A stretch of DNA of 64,000 bases from the NCBI GenBank assembly GCA_903884105.1, contig CAISDJ010000071.1, forward strand, positions 49,721 to 113,720. The letters are read 5' to 3'. Below are positions 8,945 to 17,656 of the stretch, in pieces. Under the pieces are notes generated by a model. The model had not been told where the DNA came from, did not search any database, and saw nothing but the letters and a program-made list of their open reading frames with translations. The first letter of the stretch is position 1. Every line of letters starts with the position of its first letter. The stretch comes from an uncultured Pseudomonadota bacterium (GTDB taxonomy: Bacteria; Pseudomonadota; Gammaproteobacteria; Steroidobacterales; Steroidobacteraceae). A program made the translations under genes and the position numbers.

Positions 8945-10186
8945 ATGAGAACAGTACGAGCATTGACTCTGGGAATCAGCCTGGCACTGGGGAGTGGCTT
9001 GGCCACCGCCACATTGTTGCCAACGCTTGCTGTGGCAGCCGATGCCGCCCCGTCGATCGGTCCGAAGGTCGGCAAGCCGATGAAGGCTGCCCAGGACGCG
9101 ATGAAGGCAAAGAACTGGGCCGAAGCCCTTGCCAAGGTCAAGGAGGCACAGGCGATCGAGGGCAAGAGCGCCTTCGAGGAATACCAGATCAATGAATTTC
9201 TGGGCTTCATCCTGATCAACCAGAAGGACTATGCCGGCGCCGCCGCAGCCTTCGAGAAGAACATCACTTCCGGACAGGTGCCTGCCGCGGAACTGAACAA
9301 CAAGCTTAAGACGGTTGCCCAGCTGACCTTCCAGACGAAGCAGTATCCCAAGGCAATCGATTACACGTCCCGTTACCTGAAGGCAGTGCCGGGCGAGCCC
9401 GACATGCAGATGCTGCTGGCGCAGGGGTACTACCTCCAGAAGAACTACAAGAGCGCGAGTGAAGCCGCATTGCCTGCCATCGTTGCTTCCGAGCGTGCTG
9501 GCAAGAAGCCTGACGAAAACTGGCTGCTGCTGATGATGCGCTCGAACTACGAGCTGAACGACAACGCTGGCATCCAGACGTCTCTCGAGAAGCTGGTCCG
9601 TCACTATCCGAAGCCCGACTATTGGGATGGCTTGCTGTCCACCATGGCGAAGACGGGTGAGCGCAATGACCGCCTGACGCTGGGCATCTATCGCTTGCGC
9701 CTTGAAACCGGCACGCTCAAGCGCGCTGATGACTACATTGAAATGGGCCAGCTCGCGATCGATGCGGGTGTCCCGGGCGAAGCGCAGCAGGTTGTTGAAG
9801 CCGGCTTTGCCAACAAGCTCCTTGATGTTCCCGAGAGCAAGGCTCGCAACGAACGTCTGCTGGCTTCCGCCAAGAAGCTGGCTGAGGCTGACAAGGCCAC
9901 CATCGCAAATGAAGCCAAGGCAGCGCAGACTGCGCCTACGGGTCAGGCAGATGTGGGCGTCGGCCAGGCTTTCCTGAGCTACGGTCAGTATGACCAGGCC
10001 ATCGAAGCGCTGGATCGGGGCATCAAGAAGGGCAGCGTGAAGCTCCCTGAAGAAGCGCAGATCAGCCTTGGCATCGCCTACCTGAAGAAGGGCCAGAAGG
10101 CCCAGGCGCAGTCGGCTTTCAAAGCGGTGGCTGGTGACTCGCCTTGGGCCCGCCTGGCTGGCCTGTGGGCATTGCGCGCTTCCTGA
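8945..10186 (+). CDS. Periplasmic tetratricopeptide-repeat protein
   Basis: A 413-residue protein with a signal peptide (cleavage likely near LAVAADA, residues 28-34). Helical TPR-like repeats follow: KAAQDAMKAKNWAEALAKVK, then LTFQTKQYPKAIDYTSRYLK, and near the end FLSYGQYDQAIEALDRGIKK plus AYLKKGQKAQAQSAFKAVAG. No enzymatic motif is seen. It sits directly after tonB-exbBDD but behind a strong terminator, so it must use readthrough or its own promoter. A role as an assembly or scaffolding partner of TonB-dependent uptake is inferred from position only. It is bounded by terminators on both sides. Confidence 0.8.
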   Translation: MRTVRALTLGISLALGSGLATATLLPTLAVAADAAPSIGPKVGKPMKAAQDAMKAKNWAEALAKVKEAQAIEGKSAFEEYQINEFLGFILINQKDYAGAAAAFEKNITSGQVPAAELNNKLKTVAQLTFQTKQYPKAIDYTSRYLKAVPGEPDMQMLLAQGYYLQKNYKSASEAALPAIVASERAGKKPDENWLLLMMRSNYELNDNAGIQTSLEKLVRHYPKPDYWDGLLSTMAKTGERNDRLTLGIYRLRLETGTLKRADDYIEMGQLAIDAGVPGEAQQVVEAGFANKLLDVPESKARNERLLASAKKLAEADKATIANEAKAAQTAPTGQADVGVGQAFLSYGQYDQAIEALDRGIKKGSVKLPEEAQISLGIAYLKKGQKAQAQSAFKAVAGDSPWARLAGLWALRAS

Positions 10187-10222
10187 TCGCTGATCTGATC
10201 ACTTTCAGTTCGGTCTTTTGAG

Positions 10223-10266
10223 AAGGCTCGCGTCTGGCTTCACCGCCGCGCGGGCCTTTTCCTTTT
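10223..10266 (+). terminator. Intrinsic terminator after the TPR gene
   Basis: AAGGCTCGCG (10223-10232) pairs with CGCGGGCCTT (10249-10258) through ten pairs including one U-G, followed by TTCCTTTT. It separates the TPR gene from lipA. Confidence 0.85.
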
Positions 10267-10277
10267 GAGGTTCCCGA

Positions 10278-11315
10278 ATGAGTGAATTCAAGGGCATTCC
10301 AATCATCGATTCCCGGACTGCCGGGGCCCGCCAGGTGGCCATCCAGAGTGGAGCCAAGTACCAGACTCCCCAGGGGTTCACGGCCATCAAAGACGGTGTG
10401 AAGTCGTCCTCCAGTGCCGCGGCTTTCGTGCCGGGGCGAAAGCCGGAATGGTTGCGGGCCCAGCTACCCGTCGGACAGCGTTACGACGCCGTGCGCTCCG
10501 TCGTTCATGAGCATCGCCTTGCCACCGTCTGCGAGGAGGCCAAGTGCCCGAACATCGGCGAGTGCTGGAACGCCGGGACCGCAACGCTGATGCTGATGGG
10601 GGCAGTGTGCACCCGCGCCTGCCGTTTCTGTGCCGTTGACACCGGGAATCCCCGCGGCTGGCTCGATCAGGACGAGCCCCTCAATACGGGGAAAGCGGTT
10701 GCATTGATGCGGCTCAAGTATGTCGTGCTGACGTCGGTCAATCGTGACGACCTGGCCGATGGCGGTGCTGCCCACTTCGCGGCATGTGTCCGCGAGATCA
10801 AGGCGCTCAATCCGGATACCGCCGTGGAAGCCCTGACTCCCGATTTCCAGGGCGTGCAGGCAGATGTCGAAACCGTTGTGGACAGCGGCCTTGATGTGTT
10901 CGCACAGAATGTCGAAACGGTTCGGCGACTGACGCACCCGGTTCGGGATCCCCGGGCCAGCTATGAGCAGACGCTTGCCGTGCTGGCGCATGCCAAGCGC
11001 CATCGGCCGGAAGTGCTGACCAAGACCAGCCTCATGCTCGGGCTAGGTGAAACGGATGCCGAGATTTCGCAAGCGATGGACGACCTTCGTGCGGTGGGCG
11101 TGGATATCCTGACACTGGGGCAGTACCTGCAGCCCACGGTCAATCATTTGGGCGTCGAGCGTTGGGTCACCCCGCAGGAATTCGAGCAGTATCGTCAGTG
11201 GGGCCTTGAGAAGGGCTTCCGTGAATGCGTATCGGGCCCCCTCGTCCGCTCCAGCTATCGGGCCGAACAGGCGCTCACTGGAAACAATGTGGGTCTCCCG
11301 GTGAGTGGCCGGTGA
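10278..11315 (+). CDS. lipA: Lipoyl synthase
   Basis: A 345-residue radical-SAM enzyme that inserts two sulfurs into octanoyl groups on the E2 and H proteins. The auxiliary-cluster cysteines are C85, C90 and C96 ([12 protein letters not shown]). The radical-SAM CX3CX2C motif is C111, C115 and C118 (CTRACRFC). [18 protein letters not shown] and [13 protein letters not shown] are diagnostic LipA segments. The N-terminal extension of about 55 residues is within the family range. The last residues (VSGR) and the stop lie inside a GGTGA-type repeat that continues into the lipB spacer. lipB follows, so the lipoate pathway is clustered. Confidence 0.97.
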   Translation: MSEFKGIPIIDSRTAGARQVAIQSGAKYQTPQGFTAIKDGVKSSSSAAAFVPGRKPEWLRAQLPVGQRYDAVRSVVHEHRLATVCEEAKCPNIGECWNAGTATLMLMGAVCTRACRFCAVDTGNPRGWLDQDEPLNTGKAVALMRLKYVVLTSVNRDDLADGGAAHFAACVREIKALNPDTAVEALTPDFQGVQADVETVVDSGLDVFAQNVETVRRLTHPVRDPRASYEQTLAVLAHAKRHRPEVLTKTSLMLGLGETDAEISQAMDDLRAVGVDILTLGQYLQPTVNHLGVERWVTPQEFEQYRQWGLEKGFRECVSGPLVRSSYRAEQALTGNNVGLPVSGR

Positions 11316-11443
11316 TCGGTGAGCGGCGGCCGGTTTCAGCAAGCAGTTCATGGTTCACCCGGGATTCACGAGTTGCGCAGACTAGCCAGCAGATGGACGA
11401 CATTCCCGTTTCCAGCGCCGACCACCAAACACCGGACACCGAG
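11300..11443. repeat. Short-unit inverted-repeat DNA spanning the lipA end and lipB start
   Basis: The left part (11300-11329) repeats GGTGA and GGCCGGTGATCGGTGA-like units. The right part (11418-11443) carries the complementary type ACCACC...CACCGGACACC. The left part encodes the last four LipA residues, and the right part encodes LipB residues SADHQTPDTE. The units match those in the gatA/gatB spacer at 23961-24081. Confidence 0.55.
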
Positions 11444-12100
11444 CGCTTGCCGCCGGCGCCTGTGCTCCGCTGGCTGGGGCGTGTTCCCTACGAGCCCACC
11501 TGGCGCTCCATGCAGGAGCTCAATCGCACCCGCACGGCGGACACGCGCGATGAGATCTGGTTTCTGGAGCATGACCCCGTCTTTACGCTCGGCCTGAACG
11601 GCCGGCGTGAGCATGTGCTGGCAGCCGGCGACATACCTGTCATCAATACTGATCGCGGTGGGCAGGTGACGTATCACGGCCCCGGCCAACTCGTGGTGTA
11701 TCCGTTGCTCGACCTGGCCCGATACCAGTTCACGGTGCGCGAACTGGTGCTGTGGCTGGAAAACGCGACAATTGCGGCCGCCGGCCGCTTTGGGATCACT
11801 GCCGCCGGGCGTCGCGATGCGCCTGGCGTGTACGTCGACGGAGCGAAGCTCGCGAGCTTGGGGCTGCGCATCCGCCAAGGCGGGTCCTATCACGGGCTGG
11901 CCCTCAACGTAGCGCTCGACCTCGAGCCGTTCCAGCGCATCAATCCGTGCGGCTACGCCGGCTTGCAAGTCACGCAGCTCAGCACATTGGGAGGCCCCGG
12001 CGACCTCAAGACGGTGGCCCGCGTGATCGCCGAGGAATTGGTCGCGGGTCTCGGCGTCGCGAACAGCAGCGTCGCCACCGCGAGCATCGACGGGTTGTAG
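11393..12100 (+). CDS. lipB: Octanoyltransferase
   Basis: A 236-residue enzyme that moves octanoate from acyl-ACP to lipoyl domains, the step before LipA. DRGGQVTYHGPGQLVVYPLL is the family signature. The catalytic dyad is Lys152 (DGAKLASLGLRI) and Cys186 (RINPCGY). ATG 11393 is chosen because an upstream in-frame start would overlap lipA by 90 bases. Even so, the protein has about 20 extra N-terminal residues compared with usual LipB, and these are encoded by repeat DNA (SADHQTPDTE). A start further in may therefore be the true one. It is convergent with ybeD, 31 bp away. Confidence 0.95.
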   Translation: MDDIPVSSADHQTPDTERLPPAPVLRWLGRVPYEPTWRSMQELNRTRTADTRDEIWFLEHDPVFTLGLNGRREHVLAAGDIPVINTDRGGQVTYHGPGQLVVYPLLDLARYQFTVRELVLWLENATIAAAGRFGITAAGRRDAPGVYVDGAKLASLGLRIRQGGSYHGLALNVALDLEPFQRINPCGYAGLQVTQLSTLGGPGDLKTVARVIAEELVAGLGVANSSVATASIDGL

Positions 12101-12131
12101 CCCGCTGCTGCGATCGGGGGAGCCCCAGAGC

Positions 12132-12395
12132 CTAAAGGACGATCAGCACGTGTTCACAGGACGTGAGCTCGCGGTACAGATCGTCGAGCTGGGACTTGCT
12201 GGTGGCGCGGATCGTGTAGGTGAGCCCCAGATAGTTCCCGTCGCGGCTGGGCCGTTCCTCGATTGCCGATGCATCGACTTCACCCGCGTGCTTGCTGATG
12301 ATGCCGACCACGAGGCTGCGGAAATCATCCGTCGGGCGGCCCATGATCTTGAGCGGAAAGTCGCATGGAAACACGAACAGCGTTTCTGACGTCAT
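12132..12395 (-). CDS. ybeD: YbeD-like DUF493 protein
   Basis: An 87-residue protein of the DUF493/YbeD family, starting FPCDFPLKIMGRP and ending LTSCEHVLIVL, both typical. The fold is a small ACT-like alpha/beta domain, and the function is unestablished. The lipB-ybeD-dacA neighbourhood matches E. coli, though here lipB lies on the opposite strand. Its ATG overlaps the stop of the aminotransferase gene by four bases (ATGA), so the two are translationally coupled. Confidence 0.92.
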   Translation of the reverse strand: MTSETLFVFPCDFPLKIMGRPTDDFRSLVVGIISKHAGEVDASAIEERPSRDGNYLGLTYTIRATSKSQLDDLYRELTSCEHVLIVL

Positions 12396-13285
12396 TGCGG
12401 CGCAGTCCCGGAAGGCGAATTCGGCAGTAGCTGAAGGCGCCGCCGAAGATCATCGAAGGCCAGTGACATTTTTGCCCACAGCGGCCCAGGCTGCCCCGTG
12501 CCCACCGGCACGCCATCCAGCAACGTGACCGGCAGGACGTCACGGGTGGCCGCGGCGATCCAGATTTCGTTCGCGCGCCGCAGCTCGGCCACCGAAATCG
12601 GTTCCACCTGGCAATCGAATGCGTCCCTCGCGAGCTCCAGCACCACATCCCGAGTCGTGCCCGGCAATAGATGGTGACCGTTGGGCGGCGTTTTCAGCAC
12701 CCCGTCGATCACCGCAAACACGGACGTGGAAGCGCCTTCCAGCACGTTGCCGTCGTGCACGATGATGGCTTCGTTCGCGCCTGCGTCCTCGGCGCTTTGC
12801 TTGATGAGGACGTTGGCCAAAAGCGCAATCGACTTGATGTCGCAGCGACCCCAGCGGAAGTCCTCGACCGTGATCGCACGAAGGCCCTGCTCGCGAATGG
12901 CATTCGTCAGCACGGGAAGCGGCGAGGCCATGCCAAAGACGGTGGGCGTCACCTTCGCCGGGAACGCATGGTTGCGGCCGTATTCCATGCCGCGTGTTAC
13001 CTGGATGTAGATATACATATCGCCGCCGCCGTTGCGGGCCACAAGCTCGTCGAGCAGGGCCTGCCATTCTGCATGTGTATGCGGCGACGGCAGCCGGATC
13101 TCTTTCAGGCTGCGGTCCAGCCGGTCAAAGTGCTCCTTGAAACGGAACGGGTGACCCGCGAATACCGGCAACACTTCATACACACCGTCTGCGAACAGGA
13201 AGCCACGATCGAGCGGCGAGATCCGCGCGTCGGCCAGCGGCTCGAACGAGCCGTTGAGGTAGCAGATGGGCAGGGGAACGGCCAT
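12392..13285 (-). CDS. dat: D-amino-acid (D-alanine) aminotransferase, class IV
   Basis: A 297-residue PLP enzyme of fold type IV. RISPLDRGFLFADGVYEVLP near the N-terminus is the class IV entry motif. Lys151 in GRCDIKSIALLANVL is the predicted Schiff-base lysine, and EGASTSVFAVIDG is the phosphate-cup segment. These patterns match D-alanine transaminases, which interconvert D-Ala/2-oxoglutarate and D-Glu/pyruvate, rather than branched-chain or aminodeoxychorismate enzymes. Its place between ybeD and a DD-carboxypeptidase gene suggests reuse of released D-alanine, which is an inference from position. It overlaps ybeD by four bases. Confidence 0.88.
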   Translation of the reverse strand: MAVPLPICYLNGSFEPLADARISPLDRGFLFADGVYEVLPVFAGHPFRFKEHFDRLDRSLKEIRLPSPHTHAEWQALLDELVARNGGGDMYIYIQVTRGMEYGRNHAFPAKVTPTVFGMASPLPVLTNAIREQGLRAITVEDFRWGRCDIKSIALLANVLIKQSAEDAGANEAIIVHDGNVLEGASTSVFAVIDGVLKTPPNGHHLLPGTTRDVVLELARDAFDCQVEPISVAELRRANEIWIAAATRDVLPVTLLDGVPVGTGQPGPLWAKMSLAFDDLRRRLQLLPNSPSGTAPQ

Positions 13286-13343
13286 GTATCAGGGTTCTGT
13301 GAGCGTTAAATCGAGGGACGTCGCAGCAACGATGCAGACGGGA

Positions 13344-14588
13344 CTACTCCAGCCACATCCGTGCGCTGTCTGAGAGGCGGCCGAAGAAGCCGGTTTCCGC
13401 CACGTCGGCAGTGGGAAACAGGGGCCAACTGCCGAGCTCCTTGCCATCGAGCGACAAGCGGAGACGACCCACTTCGCGGTCGCTCGAGAGCGGCGCCGTC
13501 AGCGAAGGCGGCACTTCAACCGTCGACTTGATGTTCCCGATCTGGCCGCGAGGTACCGTCAGCATTACCTCGGACGCGGGCGCCAGCTGCACCGACCTGG
13601 CTTCACCCTTCCACACCTTGATGGTCATCAACGCTTCGCCAGCGCCATTGAAGCGGTGCGACTCGAAGAAGCCGAAGCCGTAGTTGAGCAGCGCCGCACT
13701 GCCGTCCTCGCGGGCCTTGATCGACGGCGAGCCCATGATGACGGCGACCACGCGCATGCCGTTGCGTTGCGCCGATGTCACGAGACAGTAGCCCGCTGCT
13801 TCCGTGTGGCCCGTCTTCAGGCCGTCCACCGTGGGATCCCGCGCCAGCAGGCCGTTGCGATTGTGCTGCTTGATCCCGTTGTAGGTGAACTCGCGTTCCG
13901 AGAAGTAGTGGTAGTACTGCGGGAAATCGCGCACCAGCGCCTGCGCAAGCAGGCTCATGTCCTTTGGCGTCGTGTATTCGTTGGGGGAGGGCAGGCCCGT
14001 GGCGTTCTCGTAGTTCGTGCCCGTCATGCCGAGGCGCTTGGCGTAGGCGTTCATCAACTGCGCAAACGCTTCTTCAGTGCCGGCGACCCGTTCGGCCAAC
14101 GCAATGCTGGCGTCATTGCCTGACTGGATGATCATGCCCTTGAGCAGGATATCGACAGGGACCTGCGAGCCGATCGGCATGAAGCTGGTGGAGCCGTCGG
14201 TGCCGGCACCGCCCACCCGCCACGCATGCTCCGAGATCAGCGCCATGTCGTCGAGCTGCATCTTTCCGGCGCGCAGTGCATCGAAGACGGCATACGCCGT
14301 CATCAGCTTCGTGAGGCTGGCCGGCTCCATGCGCTCGTTCTCGTTGGCTGCTGCCAGTGTCTGGCCGCTGCCGAACTCGATCAGCACGAAGCCCCGACCG
14401 TCGACGCGCGGCGGCGGCGGAATCGGCGTAGCCGGAGGCGCAGGCATGCCAGGCGGCGTCGTTGCTGCTGCGGTCGTCGTTGCCGAGGGTGGGGTGGCGG
14501 ATGCGGCGTCTGGGCCCGCGAGTTCCTCTTTGCCGCAGGCCGCGATCATGAGTGACAGCCCTGTCAGCAATACGAAACGATGCATCAT
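13344..14588 (-). CDS. dacA: D-alanyl-D-alanine carboxypeptidase (PBP5/6 family), probable lipoprotein
   Basis: A 414-residue S11 peptidase with SxxK at Ser91-Lys94 (PASLTKLM), SGN at 156-158 and KTG at 258-260, plus the C-terminal PBP5 beta domain. It trims the terminal D-alanine of peptidoglycan stem peptides in the periplasm. The start is unusual. From ATG 14588 the signal sequence ends in a lipobox IAAC (Cys18), followed by about 40 Pro/Ala/Thr-rich residues, so the enzyme looks tethered by lipid at the N-terminus. PBP5 proteins normally have a cleaved signal and a C-terminal amphipathic anchor; a short one (FGRLSDSARMWLE) also remains here. TTG 14597 is the alternative start. An AGAGG site precedes the ATG. 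Confidence 0.9.
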   Translation of the reverse strand: MMHRFVLLTGLSLMIAACGKEELAGPDAASATPPSATTTAAATTPPGMPAPPATPIPPPPRVDGRGFVLIEFGSGQTLAAANENERMEPASLTKLMTAYAVFDALRAGKMQLDDMALISEHAWRVGGAGTDGSTSFMPIGSQVPVDILLKGMIIQSGNDASIALAERVAGTEEAFAQLMNAYAKRLGMTGTNYENATGLPSPNEYTTPKDMSLLAQALVRDFPQYYHYFSEREFTYNGIKQHNRNGLLARDPTVDGLKTGHTEAAGYCLVTSAQRNGMRVVAVIMGSPSIKAREDGSAALLNYGFGFFESHRFNGAGEALMTIKVWKGEARSVQLAPASEVMLTVPRGQIGNIKSTVEVPPSLTAPLSSDREVGRLRLSLDGKELGSWPLFPTADVAETGFFGRLSDSARMWLE

Positions 14589-14742
14589 CTTTGGCAAACC
14601 TCTTGTTCACGCTCGCGCCGCTGCGTCAGCAGGCTGCGACGGCGGGATGGGGCGGAATTCTACCGTTGCGCAGGTGGCAAATGTAGGCTTTGCAGCGTTG
14701 CGGCGCCGTGATGGACAGTGGCCTAAGTGTCCTGGTTCCAAC

Positions 14743-15537
14743 TCACTCGGCTGCGAGTCGCGCATCGTCGATGCCGAGCTTCTTGAGCCCGGCAACGGCC
14801 CGGTCGAAATCGTCAACCGTCGGGACTGGTCCGATGCGTACGCGAAACAGGGCTCGCCCATTCACGGCGTCTTGCCGCACGAACGCCGTGTCGTAGCCTT
14901 CCGCTTTCAGGCGGGCGACCATTCGGGCCGCGTTGGCTTCGGTGCCAAACGCGCCGGCCTGGACGAACAGGCGCGTGGCGGGTGCGGTTGCGGGGGAGCG
15001 ATTGTCGGCTGCTTGCGTCAAGGCCTGCACTTCCACGAGTGCCGTCCCGTCCTGCAGCATGTCGAGCTTGGCAGCGGCGGTATACGATAGATCGATGATG
15101 CGGCCGTCCTTGAATGGCCCCCGGTCGTTCACGCGCACGACCACCGACTTGCCGTTGCGCAGGTTCGTTACGCGCACGAAGGTGGGGAGCGGCAGGGCCT
15201 TGTGTGCGGCCGTCATGCCATACATGTCATAGGCTTCGCCATTCGATGTCTTTTCGGCGTGGAACCCCGGCCCATACCAGGAGGCGACGCCGCGTTCGAG
15301 GTAACCCTCCGCCGTGCTCATGACGAAGTAGCGCTTGCCAAGCACATCGTAGAAGGATGGGTTGCCAAGCGCGGAGCGTGGCTCGACGCGGGGGACGGGA
15401 TCGGGAACGCTGGTGACGTCGACAGGCGGTTTCGGTAGCGGCGTTGGCACAAGCCGCTCTGGCGTGCCGACGCAGCCGGCAAGGATCAGCGCCGTGACGG
15501 TTGCTGCCGAGCTGCGGATTGCGCAGCTAGTGGGCAT
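14743..15537 (-). CDS. rlpA: RlpA septal-ring lytic transglycosylase lipoprotein with SPOR domain
   Basis: A 264-residue outer-membrane lipoprotein with lipobox LAGC (Cys22). The double-psi beta-barrel RlpA domain is marked by GVASWYGPGFHAEKTSNGE and VVVRVNDRGPF. The C-terminal SPOR domain starts RLFVQAGAFGTEANAARMV. In the family, RlpA cleaves denuded glycan strands at the septum, recruited through SPOR. ATG 15537 is chosen because AGG lies seven bases before it, while TTG 15555 would extend it six codons further into mltB. It overlaps the mltB end by 11 bases, and the following gene is dacA. Confidence 0.92.
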   Translation of the reverse strand: MPTSCAIRSSAATVTALILAGCVGTPERLVPTPLPKPPVDVTSVPDPVPRVEPRSALGNPSFYDVLGKRYFVMSTAEGYLERGVASWYGPGFHAEKTSNGEAYDMYGMTAAHKALPLPTFVRVTNLRNGKSVVVRVNDRGPFKDGRIIDLSYTAAAKLDMLQDGTALVEVQALTQAADNRSPATAPATRLFVQAGAFGTEANAARMVARLKAEGYDTAFVRQDAVNGRALFRVRIGPVPTVDDFDRAVAGLKKLGIDDARLAAE

Positions 15538-16510
15538 CTTTGACCTGGCTAGCAATGGCCTGGCCGAGGTCGTAGACCGTCATTGCATAGAGCGGGCTGC
15601 GGTTGTACCGAGTGATGACAAAGAAATTGTTGAAGCCCACGCGATACTCGGGCCCGTTGCGACCCTCGCCCACGATCAGCAAGGCCGGGGAGCCGGGCGG
15701 CAAGTCGATCTCGAATTCCACGCCCTTGGCCTTCAGGGACTCGATGGTCTCGTTCAATTCGATGCCCAACGTGAACTGCGAGAGATCGGGGTTCTTCAGC
15801 GTGGCGGGGACGGAGACGGGTTCACCCGTGCGCCAGCCGTGGTCCTTGAAATAATTGGCGATGCTGCCGATCACGTCGTCCCAGCTTGACCACAGGTCGC
15901 GATGCCCGTCGGCGTCGGCATCGACCGCCCACTTGCGATAGCTTGTCGGCATGAACTGTGGCGCACCCATGGCGCCCGCATATGAGCCGGTTGCCTTGAG
16001 CGGATCGACCGACTCCTCGCGGATCAGCAACAGGAATTGCTCGAGTTCGCCCCGGAAGAACGGGCTACGCGGCGGATAGTCGAAAGCCAGTGTCGACAGC
16101 GCGTCGATGACGCGGTATCGGCCGGTGATCTCGCCGAAGGACGTTTCCACGCCAAGGATGCCGACGGCGATCTGTGCGGGCAGCCCCGCAGCGGTTATCG
16201 CAGCCAGCCGATCATGATGCTGCTTCCAGAACGCGATCCCCTTCTGGATGCGCTGGGCCGTCAGGAAGCGTTCGCGGTATTCGAACCACGGAATGGTGCG
16301 TTCGGCCGGGCGGCTGATCGCGTCCAGGATGGCCTGTTTGCGCTCGACGGAGGCGAACAGGCGGTTCAGTTCCGCCCCGCTCATGCCGTGCTTCGCGACC
16401 ATCTCGTCGATGAACACCCGCACGTCCGGCCGCGCCGTGTCGAGCGCGAACAGGGGCGAGGCAAACAGCGTGGCCGCTACAGCCAAGGCGAGTCGGTGGA
16501 GGGCGGTCAT
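15527..16510 (-). CDS. mltB: Membrane-bound lytic transglycosylase B family
   Basis: A 327-residue secreted transglycosylase with a signal peptide ending near LFASPLFALD. The catalytic glutamate lies in GVETSFGEITGRYRVIDALS. YAGAMGAPQFMPTSYRKWAV and DVIGSIANYFKDHGW are the other MltB landmarks. The enzyme cuts the MurNAc-GlcNAc bond and leaves a 1,6-anhydro end. No cysteine lipobox is seen, so it is probably soluble or loosely attached rather than a lipoprotein like E. coli MltB. The ATG overlaps the rodA stop by four bases. Confidence 0.93.
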   Translation of the reverse strand: MTALHRLALAVAATLFASPLFALDTARPDVRVFIDEMVAKHGMSGAELNRLFASVERKQAILDAISRPAERTIPWFEYRERFLTAQRIQKGIAFWKQHHDRLAAITAAGLPAQIAVGILGVETSFGEITGRYRVIDALSTLAFDYPPRSPFFRGELEQFLLLIREESVDPLKATGSYAGAMGAPQFMPTSYRKWAVDADADGHRDLWSSWDDVIGSIANYFKDHGWRTGEPVSVPATLKNPDLSQFTLGIELNETIESLKAKGVEFEIDLPPGSPALLIVGEGRNGPEYRVGFNNFFVITRYNRSPLYAMTVYDLGQAIASQVKDAH

Positions 16511-17646
16511 AGCTCACGGCTGCGCAGGGATCTGCGCGTATGGACGGCCATGAGAATACCGAATCCCGCCATGAGGGTCACCATCGATGTCCCGCCGTAA
16601 CTCACCAGGGGCAACGGCACGCCGACCACGGGCAGCAAGCCTGTGACCATGCCGGTGTTCACGAAGACGTAGACGAAGAAGGTCGCACTCAGGCTGCCGG
16701 CCACGAGGCGCCCGAAGGTGTCCTGCGCGGTGGCAGCCATGTACAGGCCGCGGACGATGACGAACAGGTACATCAGCAGCAGTGTCGTGAGGCCGATGAG
16801 GCCCCATTCCTCGCCGATCACGGCGAAGATGAAGTCGGTGGAACGCTCGGGCAGGAACTCGAGCTGCGCCTGGCTGCCGTTCATGTAGCCCTTGCCGAAC
16901 ACGCCGCCCGATCCGATGGCGATCTGCGACTGGATGATGTGATAGCCGGACCCGAGCGGGTCGCTCTGCGGGTTCAGGAAGGTCAGCACGCGCTGCCGCT
17001 GGTAGTCGTGCATGAAGAAGCTCCACAGCACCGGCACGCTGCCCACGACCAGTGCGCCGACGCCGACGATGTAACGGAACTGCAGGCCGGCGAGCAGGAT
17101 GACGAGCGCACCTGAGACAGCGACCAGCATGGCCGTACCGAGGTCGGGCTGCTCCATGATGATGGCAGTCGGTACCGCGATGGCGAGCCCAAGGACAACC
17201 ACTGTCGGGAACGATGGCGGCAGGGGCCTCTCATGCAGATACCAGGCGCAGAACAGCGGCATCGCGATCTTCATGATCTCGGCGGGCTGGAACCGGATGA
17301 TCCCGAGATCGAGCCAGCGCTGCGCGCCCTTGCCGATATCGCCCACGCCCATGACGATCAGCAGCAGAAGCAGGCCGAGGCCGTACAGCCACGGCGCGAT
17401 CATGCGCAGGAAGCGGGGGGGGACTTGGGCGAAGGTGATCAGCGCCGCGAGTGCGAGGACCACGCGGCCACCCTGACGCAGGAACATGCCGACGTCTTCG
17501 CCGGCCGCGCTGTAGATGATACCGAGCCCGGTCGCGCAGATCGCGAGCAGCCCCGCGAACAGGGCGCCATCGAGATGCAGGGCCGATAGCAGCCGCGCCG
17601 TCAGCGTCAGCGTGCGATGGGTGGAGCTGTCGAAGTTGGCCGACAT
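16507..17646 (-). CDS. rodA: RodA (MrdB) peptidoglycan glycosyltransferase
   Basis: A 378-residue SEDS-family polytopic inner-membrane protein that polymerises lipid II during elongation together with PBP2. About ten hydrophobic helices are visible. RWLDLGIIRFQPAEIMKIAM and PLPLVSYGGTSMVTLMAGFG are classical SEDS segments. The predicted catalytic aspartate region lies in the loop after EFLPERSTDFIFAVIGEEWG. ATG 17646 (MSANFDSS) is chosen over TTG 17679: the latter would overlap mrdA by 23 bases, while the ATG has GAGG seven bases upstream. The gene follows mrdA by 10 bp. Confidence 0.96.
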   Translation of the reverse strand: MSANFDSSTHRTLTLTARLLSALHLDGALFAGLLAICATGLGIIYSAAGEDVGMFLRQGGRVVLALAALITFAQVPPRFLRMIAPWLYGLGLLLLLIVMGVGDIGKGAQRWLDLGIIRFQPAEIMKIAMPLFCAWYLHERPLPPSFPTVVVLGLAIAVPTAIIMEQPDLGTAMLVAVSGALVILLAGLQFRYIVGVGALVVGSVPVLWSFFMHDYQRQRVLTFLNPQSDPLGSGYHIIQSQIAIGSGGVFGKGYMNGSQAQLEFLPERSTDFIFAVIGEEWGLIGLTTLLLMYLFVIVRGLYMAATAQDTFGRLVAGSLSATFFVYVFVNTGMVTGLLPVVGVPLPLVSYGGTSMVTLMAGFGILMAVHTRRSLRSREL

Positions 17647-17656
17647 GACGGGGCCT

